From Flavobacteriales bacterium ALC-1 (GTDB lineage Bacteria; Bacteroidota; Bacteroidia; Flavobacteriales; Flavobacteriaceae), in contig ABHI01000005.1 in NCBI GenBank assembly GCA_000171875.1, positions 62,001 to 126,000 of the forward strand: a DNA stretch of 64,000 bases, given 5' to 3'. The notes beneath the pieces were generated by a model that was given only the letters and a program-made list of their open reading frames with translations, was not told where the DNA came from and did no database searches. Each line of letters starts with the position of its first letter. Within the stretch, counting starts at the first letter, position 1. Shown one piece after another: positions 25,375 to 34,765 of the stretch. The position numbers and the translations under genes are program-made.

Positions 25375-26238
25375 ATGGCAGAGCAATCCACATCTAAAAA
25401 TTACTATCAACAAAATCTTAATCGCGTAATAGATTTTATACATAATAATTTAGATAGCAAAATTGATATTGCTTTATTGGCTGAGTTGTCTCATTTTTCG
25501 CCTTATCATTTTCATCGTATCACAAGAGCACTGTTAGGAGAACCAATTGGTGCTTACATTACAAGAGCACGTATAGAAACTGCTGCTAAACTCTTGCGTT
25601 ATTCTGAAAATTCGATAGAGCAAATAGCTTACAAAGTGGGTTTTGAGACACCTTCTTCCCTATCTAAAGCATTTAAAAATCATTTTGGAATTTCGCCATC
25701 TGCACATCGTAACAAAAAAGAATTCATCATTAAAAAACAGAACATCATGAAAACAAAAGAATTAAACATTAAAAAACCAAAAATCGTAGACCTAGAAGAC
25801 CAAAAATGCTTGTACTATACCATGCATGGAGCCTACCAAACATTAGATTATGGCTCAGCTTGGGAAAAACTTTGGGGAGAAGTAAAAGCACAAAAGCTAT
25901 TTACTAAGGGCATTAAACATATTGGCTTACCATACGATGATCCAAAAATTACGGAAGCTGACAAAATACGTTATGACGCTTGTTTGATCATCCATAAAGA
26001 TGCTAAACCCAATGGAGATGTTGGTGTCAAAGAACTCAAAGGTGGAAAGTTTGCTGTATTCTTATACCAAGGCAGTTATAAGCACTTTGCAGACGTCTAT
26101 GACCATATGTTTAACGCATGGCTAATTAACTCTGGTCACGAGCTTAGAGATGCTCCTTCTAGAGAGAAATATATTAGTGATGCCAGACGTGTTTCTGAAG
26201 AAAAGCTGAAGACAGAGTTTTATATTCCTATAAAGTAA
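25375..26238 (+). CDS. AraC-family regulator with GyrI-like ligand domain
   Basis: A 287-residue transcription factor. Residues about 10-110 hold two AraC-type helix-turn-helix motifs (SKIDIALLAELSHFSPYHFHRIT and SIEQIAYKVGFETPSSLSKAFKNHFGISPSAHR). From about 122 the GyrI-like/small-molecule binding domain begins (KELNIKKPKIVDLEDQKCLYYTMHGAY) with the CLIIH pattern and the GGKFAVFLYQGSYK segment. In relatives the C-terminal domain binds hydrophobic cations or drugs. It ends at a shared terminator (26249-26276). Its targets are not obvious here. Confidence 0.9.
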   Translation: MAEQSTSKNYYQQNLNRVIDFIHNNLDSKIDIALLAELSHFSPYHFHRITRALLGEPIGAYITRARIETAAKLLRYSENSIEQIAYKVGFETPSSLSKAFKNHFGISPSAHRNKKEFIIKKQNIMKTKELNIKKPKIVDLEDQKCLYYTMHGAYQTLDYGSAWEKLWGEVKAQKLFTKGIKHIGLPYDDPKITEADKIRYDACLIIHKDAKPNGDVGVKELKGGKFAVFLYQGSYKHFADVYDHMFNAWLINSGHELRDAPSREKYISDARRVSEEKLKTEFYIPIK

Positions 26239-26248
26239 TATTCATAAA

Positions 26249-26276
26249 AAAGCCCTTGAAGTTTTTCAAGGGCTTT
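26249..26276. terminator. Bidirectional intrinsic terminator between convergent genes
   Basis: A perfect 12-bp stem, AAAGCCCTTGAA (26249-26260) with its complement at 26265-26276, encloses a 4-base loop. It serves the AraC gene on the plus strand and the serine hydrolase gene on the minus strand. Confidence 0.8.
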
Positions 26277-26296
26277 CTATTTTTTAATGATAAATA

Positions 26297-28054
26297 TTAT
26301 AACTTTTTTCCTGTCATTTCTCTTCCTCCTTGGAAAAGCGTAACACTTTCAACTTCTCCAGCTGCATTTTTATTAAAAGTTAACATTGCATCAACAACCT
26401 TTAAGTAAAATTCGTTCTCAGATTTAGGAAAAATATCTAATATCGATTGGCCAGTAGCCTTCGCCTTAAGTTGACTACCCTCTTTAGTTATTTCAATTAT
26501 AAATTCTGGCTGCAATTCATATTTACCAATATAGCTTTGTAATATCGCATCAGGAACTATAACGTCTTTTTCATATTCAGAGACACCAACACCCAATTTC
26601 TTTAAATAATCAATCCCATTTTGATTATTTGGGTTCAGCTCTACCGACTTTCTATAATTTACAATCGCCTGTTCTTTATTACCTTGATTCATCAAAGCTT
26701 CTGCATAACTATCGTAAACATTAGAAGATTTTGGAAAGGCTTCAACATTCAACTTAAAAACGGCTATTGCTTCATCTACTTTTTTAGATTGTAATAATTG
26801 ATAGCCAATACGATTCATATCACCTTCATTTAAATGGTAATCGCTAGATGATTTAATAGTATTATAATTTACCAAAGCGGCTTCTAACCCTTTAGCTAAT
26901 ATAGCTTCGTACAATACATTAGCTACAGATTTTTTAGGAAAATCATATGGCTTATCATACAAAATACCACGAATAGCTTGAGCCATCTCATTAAGAGGCG
27001 CTCCACCTGTGTTATTTAATAATACAATTAATGATTTATCTGAAGGTGCTCTAGTAATTAGCGTATTAAACCCATTAATACCGCCTCCATGACTAATGGT
27101 TTCTATGCTTTCTTTTGTATTTCCTATTGGAGCACTAGCTATTCCCCAACCATAACCATAATGGCCATTCCATGCTTTAACATGCTCACCAAAAAACAAA
27201 TCCATTGAGGCTTTAGATAGTAAGGTATTGGTATAAAGTGCTTGATCCCATAAGTATAAATCTTCTACAGTAGAATATAAAGATCCGGCTGCATATGGAA
27301 GAGACATATCTAAATACCTCGAATTCACAAACTCACCTCCACTTTTTTCGTAACCTGTAGCTCTATTTTTTAAAATAGTAGCATGATGATCAAATCCCGA
27401 ATCCTTCATGTCAAGCGGTGTAAAGATTTTTTCTTGCAACATTTGCTCATAGCTTTTTCCTGAAATCTTTTCAATTATAGCACCAAGCAAAAAATACGCA
27501 GAATTACTATAGCTAAATTTTTCTCCTGGCTTGAAGTCTAACTCCATTTTAGAAAATGTTTTTACAAATTCAGTTGGTGTGGAAGGGTCTCTACTATCAT
27601 TTTGAAAAAACCCTGGAAATGATGTATAATTAGGAATCCCAGAAGTATGTGTTAATAAATGATGTGTTGTAATTATATCTCCACTAGCTTTAGGATAATC
27701 TGGAAGATATTTAGTTATTGGTGCTTGTAAATCTATCTTGCCTTCTTCTGCTAATTGAAGAATTAACATGCCCGTAAACTGTTTAGTAATAGAGCCCAAT
27801 CTATGCTTTGTATTTGGTGCGTTAGGAATATTCCATTCCATATTAGCATAGCCAAAGCCTTTTTTATAAATAACTTTTCCGTTTTTGGATACCAAAACAG
27901 AACCATTAAAGGTTTTGTACTCCGTATAAGTATCAATAAGTTTAGTGATTTGCTCTGTTTTACTCTGTCCAAAAGTGAGGTTCACAAAAAACAAGAATGT
28001 CAATAGAACTATGATGTTTGATTTAAAAAAATGAGGGTTTGATTTTAGTTTCAT
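26297..28054 (-). CDS. Secreted beta-lactamase-like serine hydrolase with TPR and C-terminal extension
   Basis: A 585-residue exported protein. Residues 1-29 form a signal peptide. The beta-lactamase/DAC-like domain has S88-I-T-K91, YSNS near residue 186, and HGGG near residue 325. Residues about 400-470 hold TPR helices (AIAVFKLNVEAFPKSSNVYDSYAEALMNQGNKEQAIVNYRKSVELNPNNQNGIDYL). The last 100 residues are a DUF3471-like beta tail. It probably hydrolyses a peptide or ester. A two-component or sigma partner is not adjacent except the ECF42-type genes at 28134, which are 80 bases upstream on the same strand. Confidence 0.87.
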   Translation of the reverse strand: MKLKSNPHFFKSNIIVLLTFLFFVNLTFGQSKTEQITKLIDTYTEYKTFNGSVLVSKNGKVIYKKGFGYANMEWNIPNAPNTKHRLGSITKQFTGMLILQLAEEGKIDLQAPITKYLPDYPKASGDIITTHHLLTHTSGIPNYTSFPGFFQNDSRDPSTPTEFVKTFSKMELDFKPGEKFSYSNSAYFLLGAIIEKISGKSYEQMLQEKIFTPLDMKDSGFDHHATILKNRATGYEKSGGEFVNSRYLDMSLPYAAGSLYSTVEDLYLWDQALYTNTLLSKASMDLFFGEHVKAWNGHYGYGWGIASAPIGNTKESIETISHGGGINGFNTLITRAPSDKSLIVLLNNTGGAPLNEMAQAIRGILYDKPYDFPKKSVANVLYEAILAKGLEAALVNYNTIKSSSDYHLNEGDMNRIGYQLLQSKKVDEAIAVFKLNVEAFPKSSNVYDSYAEALMNQGNKEQAIVNYRKSVELNPNNQNGIDYLKKLGVGVSEYEKDVIVPDAILQSYIGKYELQPEFIIEITKEGSQLKAKATGQSILDIFPKSENEFYLKVVDAMLTFNKNAAGEVESVTLFQGGREMTGKKL

Positions 28055-28133
28055 AATATAGTTTTAGATTGGTTTATTGTATGACGACTCATATTGGTTA
28101 TAAGTTACAACTAAAATTTCTTTATGTTAAAAT

Positions 28134-29387
28134 CTAAAAAGAGTTAGTGCTTTTCAACCAATCTGTCTTCTTTTTTAATAAAAAGTCTTTTTCTAAACTA
28201 TTGGTAACTGTCTCTAAAGCCTTATCAATAAAAGTAAGTGCATTTTCCATATCGTTAATAACCATATAGTAATCTGCCTTGGCTGCATAATATAAATAGG
28301 CGCGTTGCTCTAAATCTTGAGGTAGTAGCTGTTTAAAATAAGAATCCGCTTGCTTATAATCTTTATTCTGAATACAAATCACTGCCATAGTAAGTAGATG
28401 CGATGGCATTGGTTGTAATGCATACAAGGCTTCATACCATTGCAAGATTTTATTCCAATTGGTGTCCTTAAAAGTATGAGCACGCAAATGTTCTGCAGCT
28501 ATGGCTGCTTCATAATGATAACATGAAAAATCCTCAGTTTCAACTGCTTTATGCATCATGGTGTTACCAAGTTGTATTAGTGGAAAATGCCATAAGGTTC
28601 TATCTTGTTGCTTTAAATCCAATACTTCATTATCAACACTTGTTTTGGCAGGTAATCTTGCAGAATGAAAACACATTAATGCAAAAAGCGCATAACTTTC
28701 GGGTAATCGGGTTTGTTTATGTTTTAGTAGTAATTTACATAAACGCATGGCTTCGCTGCATAAATCTTCTCTAATTAATTGTGCTTTATTGTTAGAGTGA
28801 AACCCTTCATTAAAAATGAGGTATAATACTTCGAAAACACTTTCTAAGCGAGCATACAAATCTTTTCCTTGCGGGATATTAAATTGTATTGCTGACTTTT
28901 GTATGGCTTTGCGAGCACGTATTAAACGTTTTTTAATCGTCTCGTCTTTGGTCAATAATGCTGAAGCAATTTCTTTTGTACTAAAGCCAGAAACCGTTTT
29001 TAAAGCAAATGAAATTCGGTCTCTAGGGTCTAATTGTGGATGACAAGCTGTAAATATCATTCTGAGTTGTGCATCTTCAATTTCAGAATCTAAGAATAAC
29101 TCGTTAATAGCAATAGCATCAGTACCTTGAGTAATATCGGGAAGATTATTTTTTTGAGCCTTAAGAGTTCTAAAAATATCTAGAACTCTATTTTTAGCAG
29201 CTTTGGTAAGCCAAGCTTCTGGGTATTCTGGTTGTTCTTTTCTCCAAGATATACTAGCTTTTATAAACGTATCTTGGACAGCATCTTCAATAATATCTAG
29301 ATTTGATAATCCGAAAATTCGAGTTAAAACAGAGACCATCTTTCCACTATGATGGCGAAACAGATGGTCTACTAGTTTATGCTCCAT
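28134..29387 (-). CDS. ECF42-type sigma factor with C-terminal TPR-like extension
   Basis: A 417-residue sigma factor, much longer than a typical ECF. The N-terminal 170 residues hold sigma regions 2 and 4 (AVQDTFIKASISWRKEQPEYPEAWLTKAAKNRVLDIFRT and RMIFTACHPQLDPRDRISFALKTVSGFSTKEIASALL). The rest is a helical, DUF6596/TPR-like extension (PESYALFALMCFHSARLPAKT). This matches the ECF42 group, which is regulated through its C-terminal extension and usually lies beside a YciI/DGPF gene, as here. The sigma start and the 29387 YciI stop overlap by one base. Confidence 0.9.
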   Translation of the reverse strand: MEHKLVDHLFRHHSGKMVSVLTRIFGLSNLDIIEDAVQDTFIKASISWRKEQPEYPEAWLTKAAKNRVLDIFRTLKAQKNNLPDITQGTDAIAINELFLDSEIEDAQLRMIFTACHPQLDPRDRISFALKTVSGFSTKEIASALLTKDETIKKRLIRARKAIQKSAIQFNIPQGKDLYARLESVFEVLYLIFNEGFHSNNKAQLIREDLCSEAMRLCKLLLKHKQTRLPESYALFALMCFHSARLPAKTSVDNEVLDLKQQDRTLWHFPLIQLGNTMMHKAVETEDFSCYHYEAAIAAEHLRAHTFKDTNWNKILQWYEALYALQPMPSHLLTMAVICIQNKDYKQADSYFKQLLPQDLEQRAYLYYAAKADYYMVINDMENALTFIDKALETVTNSLEKDFLLKKKTDWLKSTNSF

Positions 29388-29734
29388 TATCTATCGAATA
29401 CCATAATTTCGCGAATCTCTACAGTATTTCCTAAATCATAATCAGGAAAATCTTGAGCAATTTCTTGTACGGCATCAAAATCTTTTGCTTCTATTAAATA
29501 AAATCCACCAACAATTTCTTTAACTTCAGCAGAGGTTAAATCTGTAACCGTTCTATTTTCACCAACAATACGTCTTATCTGTGGTGTTAAAGCTTCTCCT
29601 CCTCGTAAAATACCAGCGCTTTCCATTTTGCTTCCCCAAGCAAACCATTTTTCCATTCTGCTTTGCATGTCTTCAGGTGACAACCCAAGATCCGTGTACT
29701 CTTTTCCAACGAAAATCATCATAAAATTTTTCAT
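29387..29734 (-). CDS. YciI-related (DGPF-type) protein, partner of the ECF42 sigma
   Basis: A 115-residue protein of the YCII-related fold: MKNFMMIFVGKEYTDLGLSPEDMQ, then MESAGILRGGEALTPQIRRIVGE and EVKEIVGGFYLIEAKDFDAVQEIAQDFP. In ECF42 systems this protein is the conserved neighbour of the sigma factor. Its biochemical role is not settled. It is first in the pair, so both are probably made from one transcript. Confidence 0.87.
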   Translation of the reverse strand: MKNFMMIFVGKEYTDLGLSPEDMQSRMEKWFAWGSKMESAGILRGGEALTPQIRRIVGENRTVTDLTSAEVKEIVGGFYLIEAKDFDAVQEIAQDFPDYDLGNTVEIREIMVFDR

Positions 29735-29953
29735 AAGTTCTATATTTTAATTGTTTATACCCTTAAGACGTATCTCAAAGTATAAAAGGGGACAGTTTTT
29801 TAAAATTATTATTTATTTCAGTTTAAATATAGAGATTTCTAACTACAAGAAAGCTACATATTTATCATTTCATCGTATAAATATAAGTTCAATCGATTAA
29901 AGCTACTAGATAAATCTAAAACATATACTTTGCTGTCAACCAACCTAACAAAA

Positions 29954-30316
29954 ATGAAAATAATTATAACATTAATTGCTTTAGCAATTTTCAATATCAG
30001 TTCTGCACAAATTACTTTAAGTGATGATGGCTTACATTTTTTAACTGGTGCAGCAATCTCTAGCGGAACTTATGCATATGTATATTCAAAAACAAAAAAT
30101 AAAAAGAAAGCCTTCTGGTATAGTTTCGGTGTTTCTACCTTAGCTGGTCTTTCTAAAGAAATTTATGATGGTTATATCATTAGTGGAAAGTTTGATACTA
30201 GTGAATGGGTATCAACTTCACTTGGCGGCTTAACTGCAAGCTATACCTTTAATATATTTACTGGTAAGAACAAGAAAAAAAAGAAAAAAGAAAAACTGGC
30301 CGCTCTTAAGTTGTAA
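29954..30316 (+). CDS. Small exported protein, YfiM/DUF2279-like, function unknown
   Basis: A 120-residue protein from the ATG at 29954, which gives a clean signal peptide (MKIIITLIALAIFNISSAQ). An in-frame ATG at 29930 would add eight polar residues and spoil it. The mature part (DDGLHFLTGAAISSGTYAYVYSKTKNKKKAFWYSFGVSTLAGLSKEIYDGYI) has glycine-rich helices of the YfiM/DUF2279 kind. The C-terminus is a poly-Lys tail. It overlaps the convergent oxidoreductase gene by 11 bases. Confidence 0.6.
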   Translation: MKIIITLIALAIFNISSAQITLSDDGLHFLTGAAISSGTYAYVYSKTKNKKKAFWYSFGVSTLAGLSKEIYDGYIISGKFDTSEWVSTSLGGLTASYTFNIFTGKNKKKKKKEKLAALKL

Positions 30317-31253
30317 GTTTAGAAACAATATCTTTAACAGGAAGTATTTCTTTAGTATGCTCTATACTTGGACCTGCTACCCATACAGTCTTATAGGTCG
30401 CTTTTTTGGCCGCGTTTTCAGTAGCTTTCATACCTATTGAAAAACGCACCATCTTTACCCATTTTTTGAGCTTACGATTTTTGTTAAGCATATTCTCTAA
30501 CCAGGTAGCTTTAGTACCAATTTTTTGAACATATGGAGTATTAATCACTGTGCATGGTGTACCAGAAATACGTTCTGTCATGATGATATCATCAGCTCCA
30601 TAATCAACACAAGCTTGTTTATATTCATCTGTGACACCAGCTTCAGTTGATGCTATAAACGGACTGCCCACAGAAACACCTTCTGCTCCGTAACTCAACA
30701 TTCTATCAATATCTGCTTTACAACCTACTCCACCTGCAGAAATTACAGGAATATTTAATTCTTTACTTAATAGATTTGTTAACTCTTCTGGTGTTAAGTC
30801 TCCTCTGTGACCACCTGCTTCATTATTTACTGCAATTGCAGCATCAGCACCTAAACCTTCAACTTTTTTAGCAAACTTTAAGTCTACAACATCACAAAAA
30901 ACTTTAATACCAACGGCATGTGCTTGACGAATCGTCTCTTCTGGACTTCCCAAAGACGTGATTATAAAATCACAGCCCTCTTCACAGATAACTTCTAGTT
31001 GCCCTTTATATTTAATATTAGATTTGTTGACAATTAAGTTAAATCCGAAAGAACCTCCTTCAACCTTATTAGCTTTTAACTCTTTTATAGCAGCTCTTAA
31101 TTCATCTAGAGTTCTATAGTTTAACGCAGGAATACAACCAGCAATACCAGCTTTCATAGCCTCTGTTACCATGTCTACATTTGACACCAAAAACATTGGA
31201 GCTTGAATGATTGGGTAATTTATTTTTAAAAGTTGAGTTAGTTTGGTTGTCAT
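30306..31253 (-). CDS. NAD(P)H-dependent flavin oxidoreductase, nitronate monooxygenase-like
   Basis: A 315-residue TIM-barrel flavoprotein of the NMO/2-nitropropane dioxygenase family. APMFLVSNVDMV holds the N-terminal FMN site, VNNEAGGHRG the conserved loop with the catalytic His, and ISAGGVGCKADIDRML the phosphate-binding strand. It uses FMN to oxidise nitronates or as an enoyl reductase-like activity; the substrate here is unknown. A TATATTTG promoter and an 18-base palindrome lie upstream. Confidence 0.85.
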   Translation of the reverse strand: MTTKLTQLLKINYPIIQAPMFLVSNVDMVTEAMKAGIAGCIPALNYRTLDELRAAIKELKANKVEGGSFGFNLIVNKSNIKYKGQLEVICEEGCDFIITSLGSPEETIRQAHAVGIKVFCDVVDLKFAKKVEGLGADAAIAVNNEAGGHRGDLTPEELTNLLSKELNIPVISAGGVGCKADIDRMLSYGAEGVSVGSPFIASTEAGVTDEYKQACVDYGADDIIMTERISGTPCTVINTPYVQKIGTKATWLENMLNKNRKLKKWVKMVRFSIGMKATENAAKKATYKTVWVAGPSIEHTKEILPVKDIVSKLTT

Positions 31254-31272
31254 AGTTTATACATTTGTGAAG

Positions 31273-31308
31273 CAAATATAACACAAATATTATTATGCAT
31301 GCATAATA
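31273..31308 (-). promoter_or_regulatory. Promoter with an 18-base palindrome over the -33 region
   Basis: The -7 box TATATTTG reads on the minus strand from 31280 to 31273, 20 bases before the 31253 start codon. The perfect palindrome TATTATGCATGCATAATA (31291-31308) covers the expected -33 position, 10 bases upstream of the -7 box. This placement suits an operator controlling the flavin oxidoreductase gene. Confidence 0.55.
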
Positions 31309-31311
31309 CTT

Positions 31312-32541
31312 TTATTCTAAAAAGCGATAATATCCACATTTTAAATACGCTCCTTCAGGAAAACTAACAGGATGATCACTATCGTGTTTCGTCTTAATTA
31401 TGGTTTCAAAAAGTCGTGATTGAGAATTTAATACTCTAGCATTTAAATCAAAAAAAGATTGTGCTAAAACTCTAGAAGAACATGACGCTAAAACTAAAAG
31501 CCCATTTTTTGAGGTAAGCTTCTCACCTAGTTGTGCTAATTGACCATACTTCTTTTTTGCCAAATCTATGTCTGATTGCTGTTTTGCAAAACTTGGAGGA
31601 TCTATTACAACAACATCATAAGTTTTTCCTTTTTCAATTAAGGCTTTCATTTCTTTAAAAGCATCTCCAGAAATAGTTTTATGCACTCCAGAATAGTCAT
31701 TTAACTTTCCATTTTCTCTGGCAATATCTAAGGCCTGCTTACTTATATCTAAACTTGTAACCTCTATTGCTTCATTAGCTAAGGCATGTACTGAAAATCC
31801 GCCTGCATAAGAAAACACATCTAAAACTGTTTTTCCCTTACTCAACTCACCTACACGCTTTCTATTAGCTCGATGATCTAAGAAATAACCTGTTTTATGA
31901 CCTTTAATAACATTAGCAGAAAACTTAACTCCATGTTCAACAAACTGTACAACTTCATTTTCTAAATCACCAAAAATAACTTCACCATCTTTTAAGTTAT
32001 GTTTACTACTATTCTGTAATCCACGACTTAGACGTATTACTAGGGTTTTAGCATTAGAAATTTCTTGTAAGCTTTCTAGAATTGTATCTAAATATGGTAG
32101 CCATATTTCAGAATATAGCTTCACCACTAAAACCGAATCATAAACATCTGCAATTAACCCTGGGAAACCATCATTTTCGCCAAAAACTAAACGGTAGCTA
32201 TTAGTGTTAGTCTCTAACAATTCTGAACGCTTTTCTAAAGCAATTTCAATTTTATTGTGAAAAAACGCTGCGTTAATTTCTACTCTAGTAGCAGCATTAT
32301 GGATAATCTTAATTCTAATTGGTGAATTGGCGTCGTATAAGCCTAGACCTACCACTTTATTTTTATTCTTACTAAAAATAATAGCTAAATCACTTGTTTT
32401 AGCATCATCATTAATCTTTATAATACTATTTGAAAACACCCATGGATGCCCTTTAACCACAGATTGTTCACCTTTGGCGTTAAGCTTAACGGCTAAACGC
32501 TTTGGGCTGTAATAGGGTTTGATTTTGTTTGAAAAAGGCAT
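31312..32541 (-). CDS. RlmI-like class I SAM-dependent rRNA methyltransferase
   Basis: A 409-residue protein with an N-terminal PUA-like RNA-binding domain (KGEQSVVKGHPWVFSNSIIKI) and a Rossmann methyltransferase domain (DVFSYAGGFSVHALA for the SAM loop, DPPSFAKQQ for the cytosine-binding motif). This matches RlmI/RlmL-type 23S rRNA m5C methyltransferases. It is the gene upstream of the oxidoreductase, on the same strand, with the palindromic promoter between them. rlmI is not written because several related enzymes share the layout. Confidence 0.87.
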   Translation of the reverse strand: MPFSNKIKPYYSPKRLAVKLNAKGEQSVVKGHPWVFSNSIIKINDDAKTSDLAIIFSKNKNKVVGLGLYDANSPIRIKIIHNAATRVEINAAFFHNKIEIALEKRSELLETNTNSYRLVFGENDGFPGLIADVYDSVLVVKLYSEIWLPYLDTILESLQEISNAKTLVIRLSRGLQNSSKHNLKDGEVIFGDLENEVVQFVEHGVKFSANVIKGHKTGYFLDHRANRKRVGELSKGKTVLDVFSYAGGFSVHALANEAIEVTSLDISKQALDIARENGKLNDYSGVHKTISGDAFKEMKALIEKGKTYDVVVIDPPSFAKQQSDIDLAKKKYGQLAQLGEKLTSKNGLLVLASCSSRVLAQSFFDLNARVLNSQSRLFETIIKTKHDSDHPVSFPEGAYLKCGYYRFLE

Positions 32542-32617
32542 GGTTATTTATTAGATTTCGAAAGTACAAAAGTTAAGCTTACTGTCATTCCTGACAAAAT
32601 AATAATTTGAAGCTAAT

Positions 32618-32653
32618 AAAAAAACGCAATCATTAATTTGATTGCGTTTTTTT
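32618..32653. terminator. Bidirectional intrinsic terminator after dnaK
   Basis: A 15-bp stem, AAAAAAACGCAATCA (32618-32632) with its complement at 32639-32653, closes a 6-base loop. It lies 30 bases beyond the dnaK stop on the minus strand. Confidence 0.85.
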
Positions 32654-32660
32654 ATCTAAG

Positions 32661-32680
32661 ATTCCTGCCTTCACAGGAAT
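32661..32680. repeat. REP-like dispersed repeat, ATTCCTG palindrome
   Basis: ATTCCTG (32661-32667) and CAGGAAT (32674-32680) form a 7-bp hairpin around CCTTCA. A truncated relative, TGTCATTCCTG, lies at about 32583-32593. The core resembles the ATTCCTG-type dispersed hairpins known from many bacterial genomes; here they flank the dnaK terminator. Confidence 0.5.
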
Positions 32681-32683
32681 TTA

Positions 32684-34591
32684 TTACTTCACTTCTTCGA
32701 AATCTACGTCTTCAACATTATCACCTTCTTCTGCTTCTGGTTGACCTTGCGCTCCTGCATCAGGACCTGCAGCTCCACCTTGAGCTTCTGCTTGTGCTTT
32801 GTACATTTCTTCACTCGCTACTTTCCAAGCTTCATTGATTTTTTCTAACGCTGGCTCTATAACTGCGATATCTTTTGTTTCGTATGCTTTTTTTAATTCT
32901 TCAAGTGCATCTTCAATTGGCTTTTTCTTATCATCAGATAATTTATCACCAAATTCTTTAAGTTGACTCTCAGTTTGGAAAATCATAGCATCTGCTTGAT
33001 TCAACTTATCAGCAGTTTCTTTTGCTTTAGCATCTGCTTCTGCATTTGCTTCAGCTTCTTGCTTCATCTTTTGAATTTCTTCTTCTGTTAATCCAGATGA
33101 CGCTTCAATTCTGATATCTTGCTTCTTACCAGTTGCTTTATCTTCTGCAGATACTTTGATGATACCATTGGCATCGATATCAAAAATAACTTCAATCTGA
33201 GGTGTACCTCGTCTTGCTGGTGGAATTCCATCTAAATGGAAACGACCAATCGTTTTATTATCTGCTGACATAGGACGCTCACCTTGTAATACGTGAATTT
33301 CTACTGATGGCTGATTATCCGCAGCTGTTGAAAATACTTGTGATTTCTTTGTTGGAATCGTTGTATTTGCTTCAATCAACTTTGTCATTACATTACCCAT
33401 AGTTTCGATACCAAGAGATAATGGAGTCACATCCAATAAAAGAACGTCTTTTACATCACCTGTTAATACACCACCTTGGATACCAGCTCCTAGAGATACA
33501 ACTTCATCAGGATTTACACCTTTACTTGGTGATTTTCCGAAGAACTTCTCTACAGCTTCTTGTACTGCAGGAATACGTGTAGAACCCCCTACAAGAATAA
33601 CTTCATCGATATCAGATTTTGATAAACCTGCCGCTTTTAATGCCGTATCACATGGCTCAATAGTACGCTTAATTAAATCGTCAATTAACTGCTCAAATTT
33701 AGAACGCGTTAATGTACGTACCAAGTGCTTTGGTCCACTAGCTGTAGCTGTTACATAAGGTAAGTTTATTTCTGTCTGTGCAGAAGAAGATAATTCAATC
33801 TTCGCTTTTTCAGAAGCTTCTTTAAGACGTTGTAAAGCCATTGGGTCTTTACGTAAGTCCATATCCTCATCCTTAATGAATTCTTCAGCTAACCAATCTA
33901 TAATTCTTTCATCTATATCATCACCACCTAAGTGTGTATCACCATCTGTTGATAATACTTCAAATACTCCATCACCTAATTCAAGAATAGACACATCATG
34001 TGTACCACCACCAAAATCGAATACTACGATTTTTTGGTCAATACCTTTTTTGTCCATTCCATAAGCTAAAGCTGCAGCTGTAGGTTCGTTGATAATACGT
34101 CTAACCTTTAAACCTGCAATTTCACCAGCTTCTTTTGTAGCCTGTCTTTGTGCATCATTAAAATATGCTGGTACTGTAATTACAGCTTCAGACACATCTT
34201 GTCCTAAATAATCCTCAGCGGTTTTCTTCATTTTTTGAAGAACCATCGCCGATAATTCTTGTGGTGTATATAAACGACCATCGATATCTACTCGTGGTGT
34301 ATCATTATCACCTTTTACCACTTTATATGGTACGCGTTCTGCTTCTTTCTTAGATTCAGAATATTTATTACCCATAAAACGTTTAATAGAATAAACAGTT
34401 TTTGTTGGGTTTGTTACGGCTTGTCTTTTTGCTGGATCTCCAACTTTAATTTCACCACCTTCAACGAAAGCGATAACCGAAGGTGTTGTTCTCTTACCTT
34501 CAGCGTTTGGGATTACAACTGGCTCATTACCTTCCATTACAGAAACACAAGAGTTGGTTGTACCTAAATCAATTCCAATAATCTTACTCAT
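32684..34591 (-). CDS. dnaK: Hsp70 chaperone DnaK
   Basis: A 635-residue Hsp70. The nucleotide-binding domain starts [21 protein letters not shown], and shows [36 protein letters not shown] and [13 protein letters not shown]. The substrate-binding domain has [30 protein letters not shown] and [18 protein letters not shown]. The lid and the tail are rich in Ala/Gln with the GGAAGPDAG stretch. The acidic C-terminus (EDVDFEEVK) is typical. It folds proteins with DnaJ and GrpE, whose genes are not in the window. A 13-base and a 10-base palindrome lie upstream. Confidence 0.97.
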   Translation of the reverse strand: MSKIIGIDLGTTNSCVSVMEGNEPVVIPNAEGKRTTPSVIAFVEGGEIKVGDPAKRQAVTNPTKTVYSIKRFMGNKYSESKKEAERVPYKVVKGDNDTPRVDIDGRLYTPQELSAMVLQKMKKTAEDYLGQDVSEAVITVPAYFNDAQRQATKEAGEIAGLKVRRIINEPTAAALAYGMDKKGIDQKIVVFDFGGGTHDVSILELGDGVFEVLSTDGDTHLGGDDIDERIIDWLAEEFIKDEDMDLRKDPMALQRLKEASEKAKIELSSSAQTEINLPYVTATASGPKHLVRTLTRSKFEQLIDDLIKRTIEPCDTALKAAGLSKSDIDEVILVGGSTRIPAVQEAVEKFFGKSPSKGVNPDEVVSLGAGIQGGVLTGDVKDVLLLDVTPLSLGIETMGNVMTKLIEANTTIPTKKSQVFSTAADNQPSVEIHVLQGERPMSADNKTIGRFHLDGIPPARRGTPQIEVIFDIDANGIIKVSAEDKATGKKQDIRIEASSGLTEEEIQKMKQEAEANAEADAKAKETADKLNQADAMIFQTESQLKEFGDKLSDDKKKPIEDALEELKKAYETKDIAVIEPALEKINEAWKVASEEMYKAQAEAQGGAAGPDAGAQGQPEAEEGDNVEDVDFEEVK

Positions 34592-34654
34592 AATTAATAT
34601 ATATGTTTTGTTGCGTTTTATTTTTTAAACTCGATTACAATAAGTCAATGATTA

Positions 34655-34684
34655 TGCCATGGCAAAAAATGTGACATGATGTCA
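34655..34684. promoter_or_regulatory. Two palindromes in the dnaK divergent intergenic region
   Basis: TGCCATGGCA (34655-34664) is a perfect 10-base palindrome and TGACATGATGTCA (34672-34684) is a 6+6 inverted repeat around one G. They lie 64-93 bases before dnaK and 82-111 bases before the 34766 lipoprotein, so either or both genes may be controlled. No CIRCE element was seen. Confidence 0.4.
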
Positions 34685-34765
34685 GATTTATTTTATGAAA
34701 ATTATTTTCACTATTGGTACACTTTGGTATTGGTTTTGATAGACTAAAAGAAAACTTTATCAATT

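Noticed and set aside
25255-25443. 62-residue minus-strand ORF over the AraC start
   Set aside because: It overlaps the well-supported AraC start and has no domain; likely a shadow.
30306-30316. Frameshift between the small exported protein and the oxidoreductase gene
   Set aside because: The 11-base overlap is convergent (opposite strands), so it is a normal tail-to-tail arrangement.
34600-34765. CIRCE or HrcA control of dnaK
   Set aside because: No TTAGCACTC-N9-GAGTGCTAA element could be found; only the unrelated palindromes were present.
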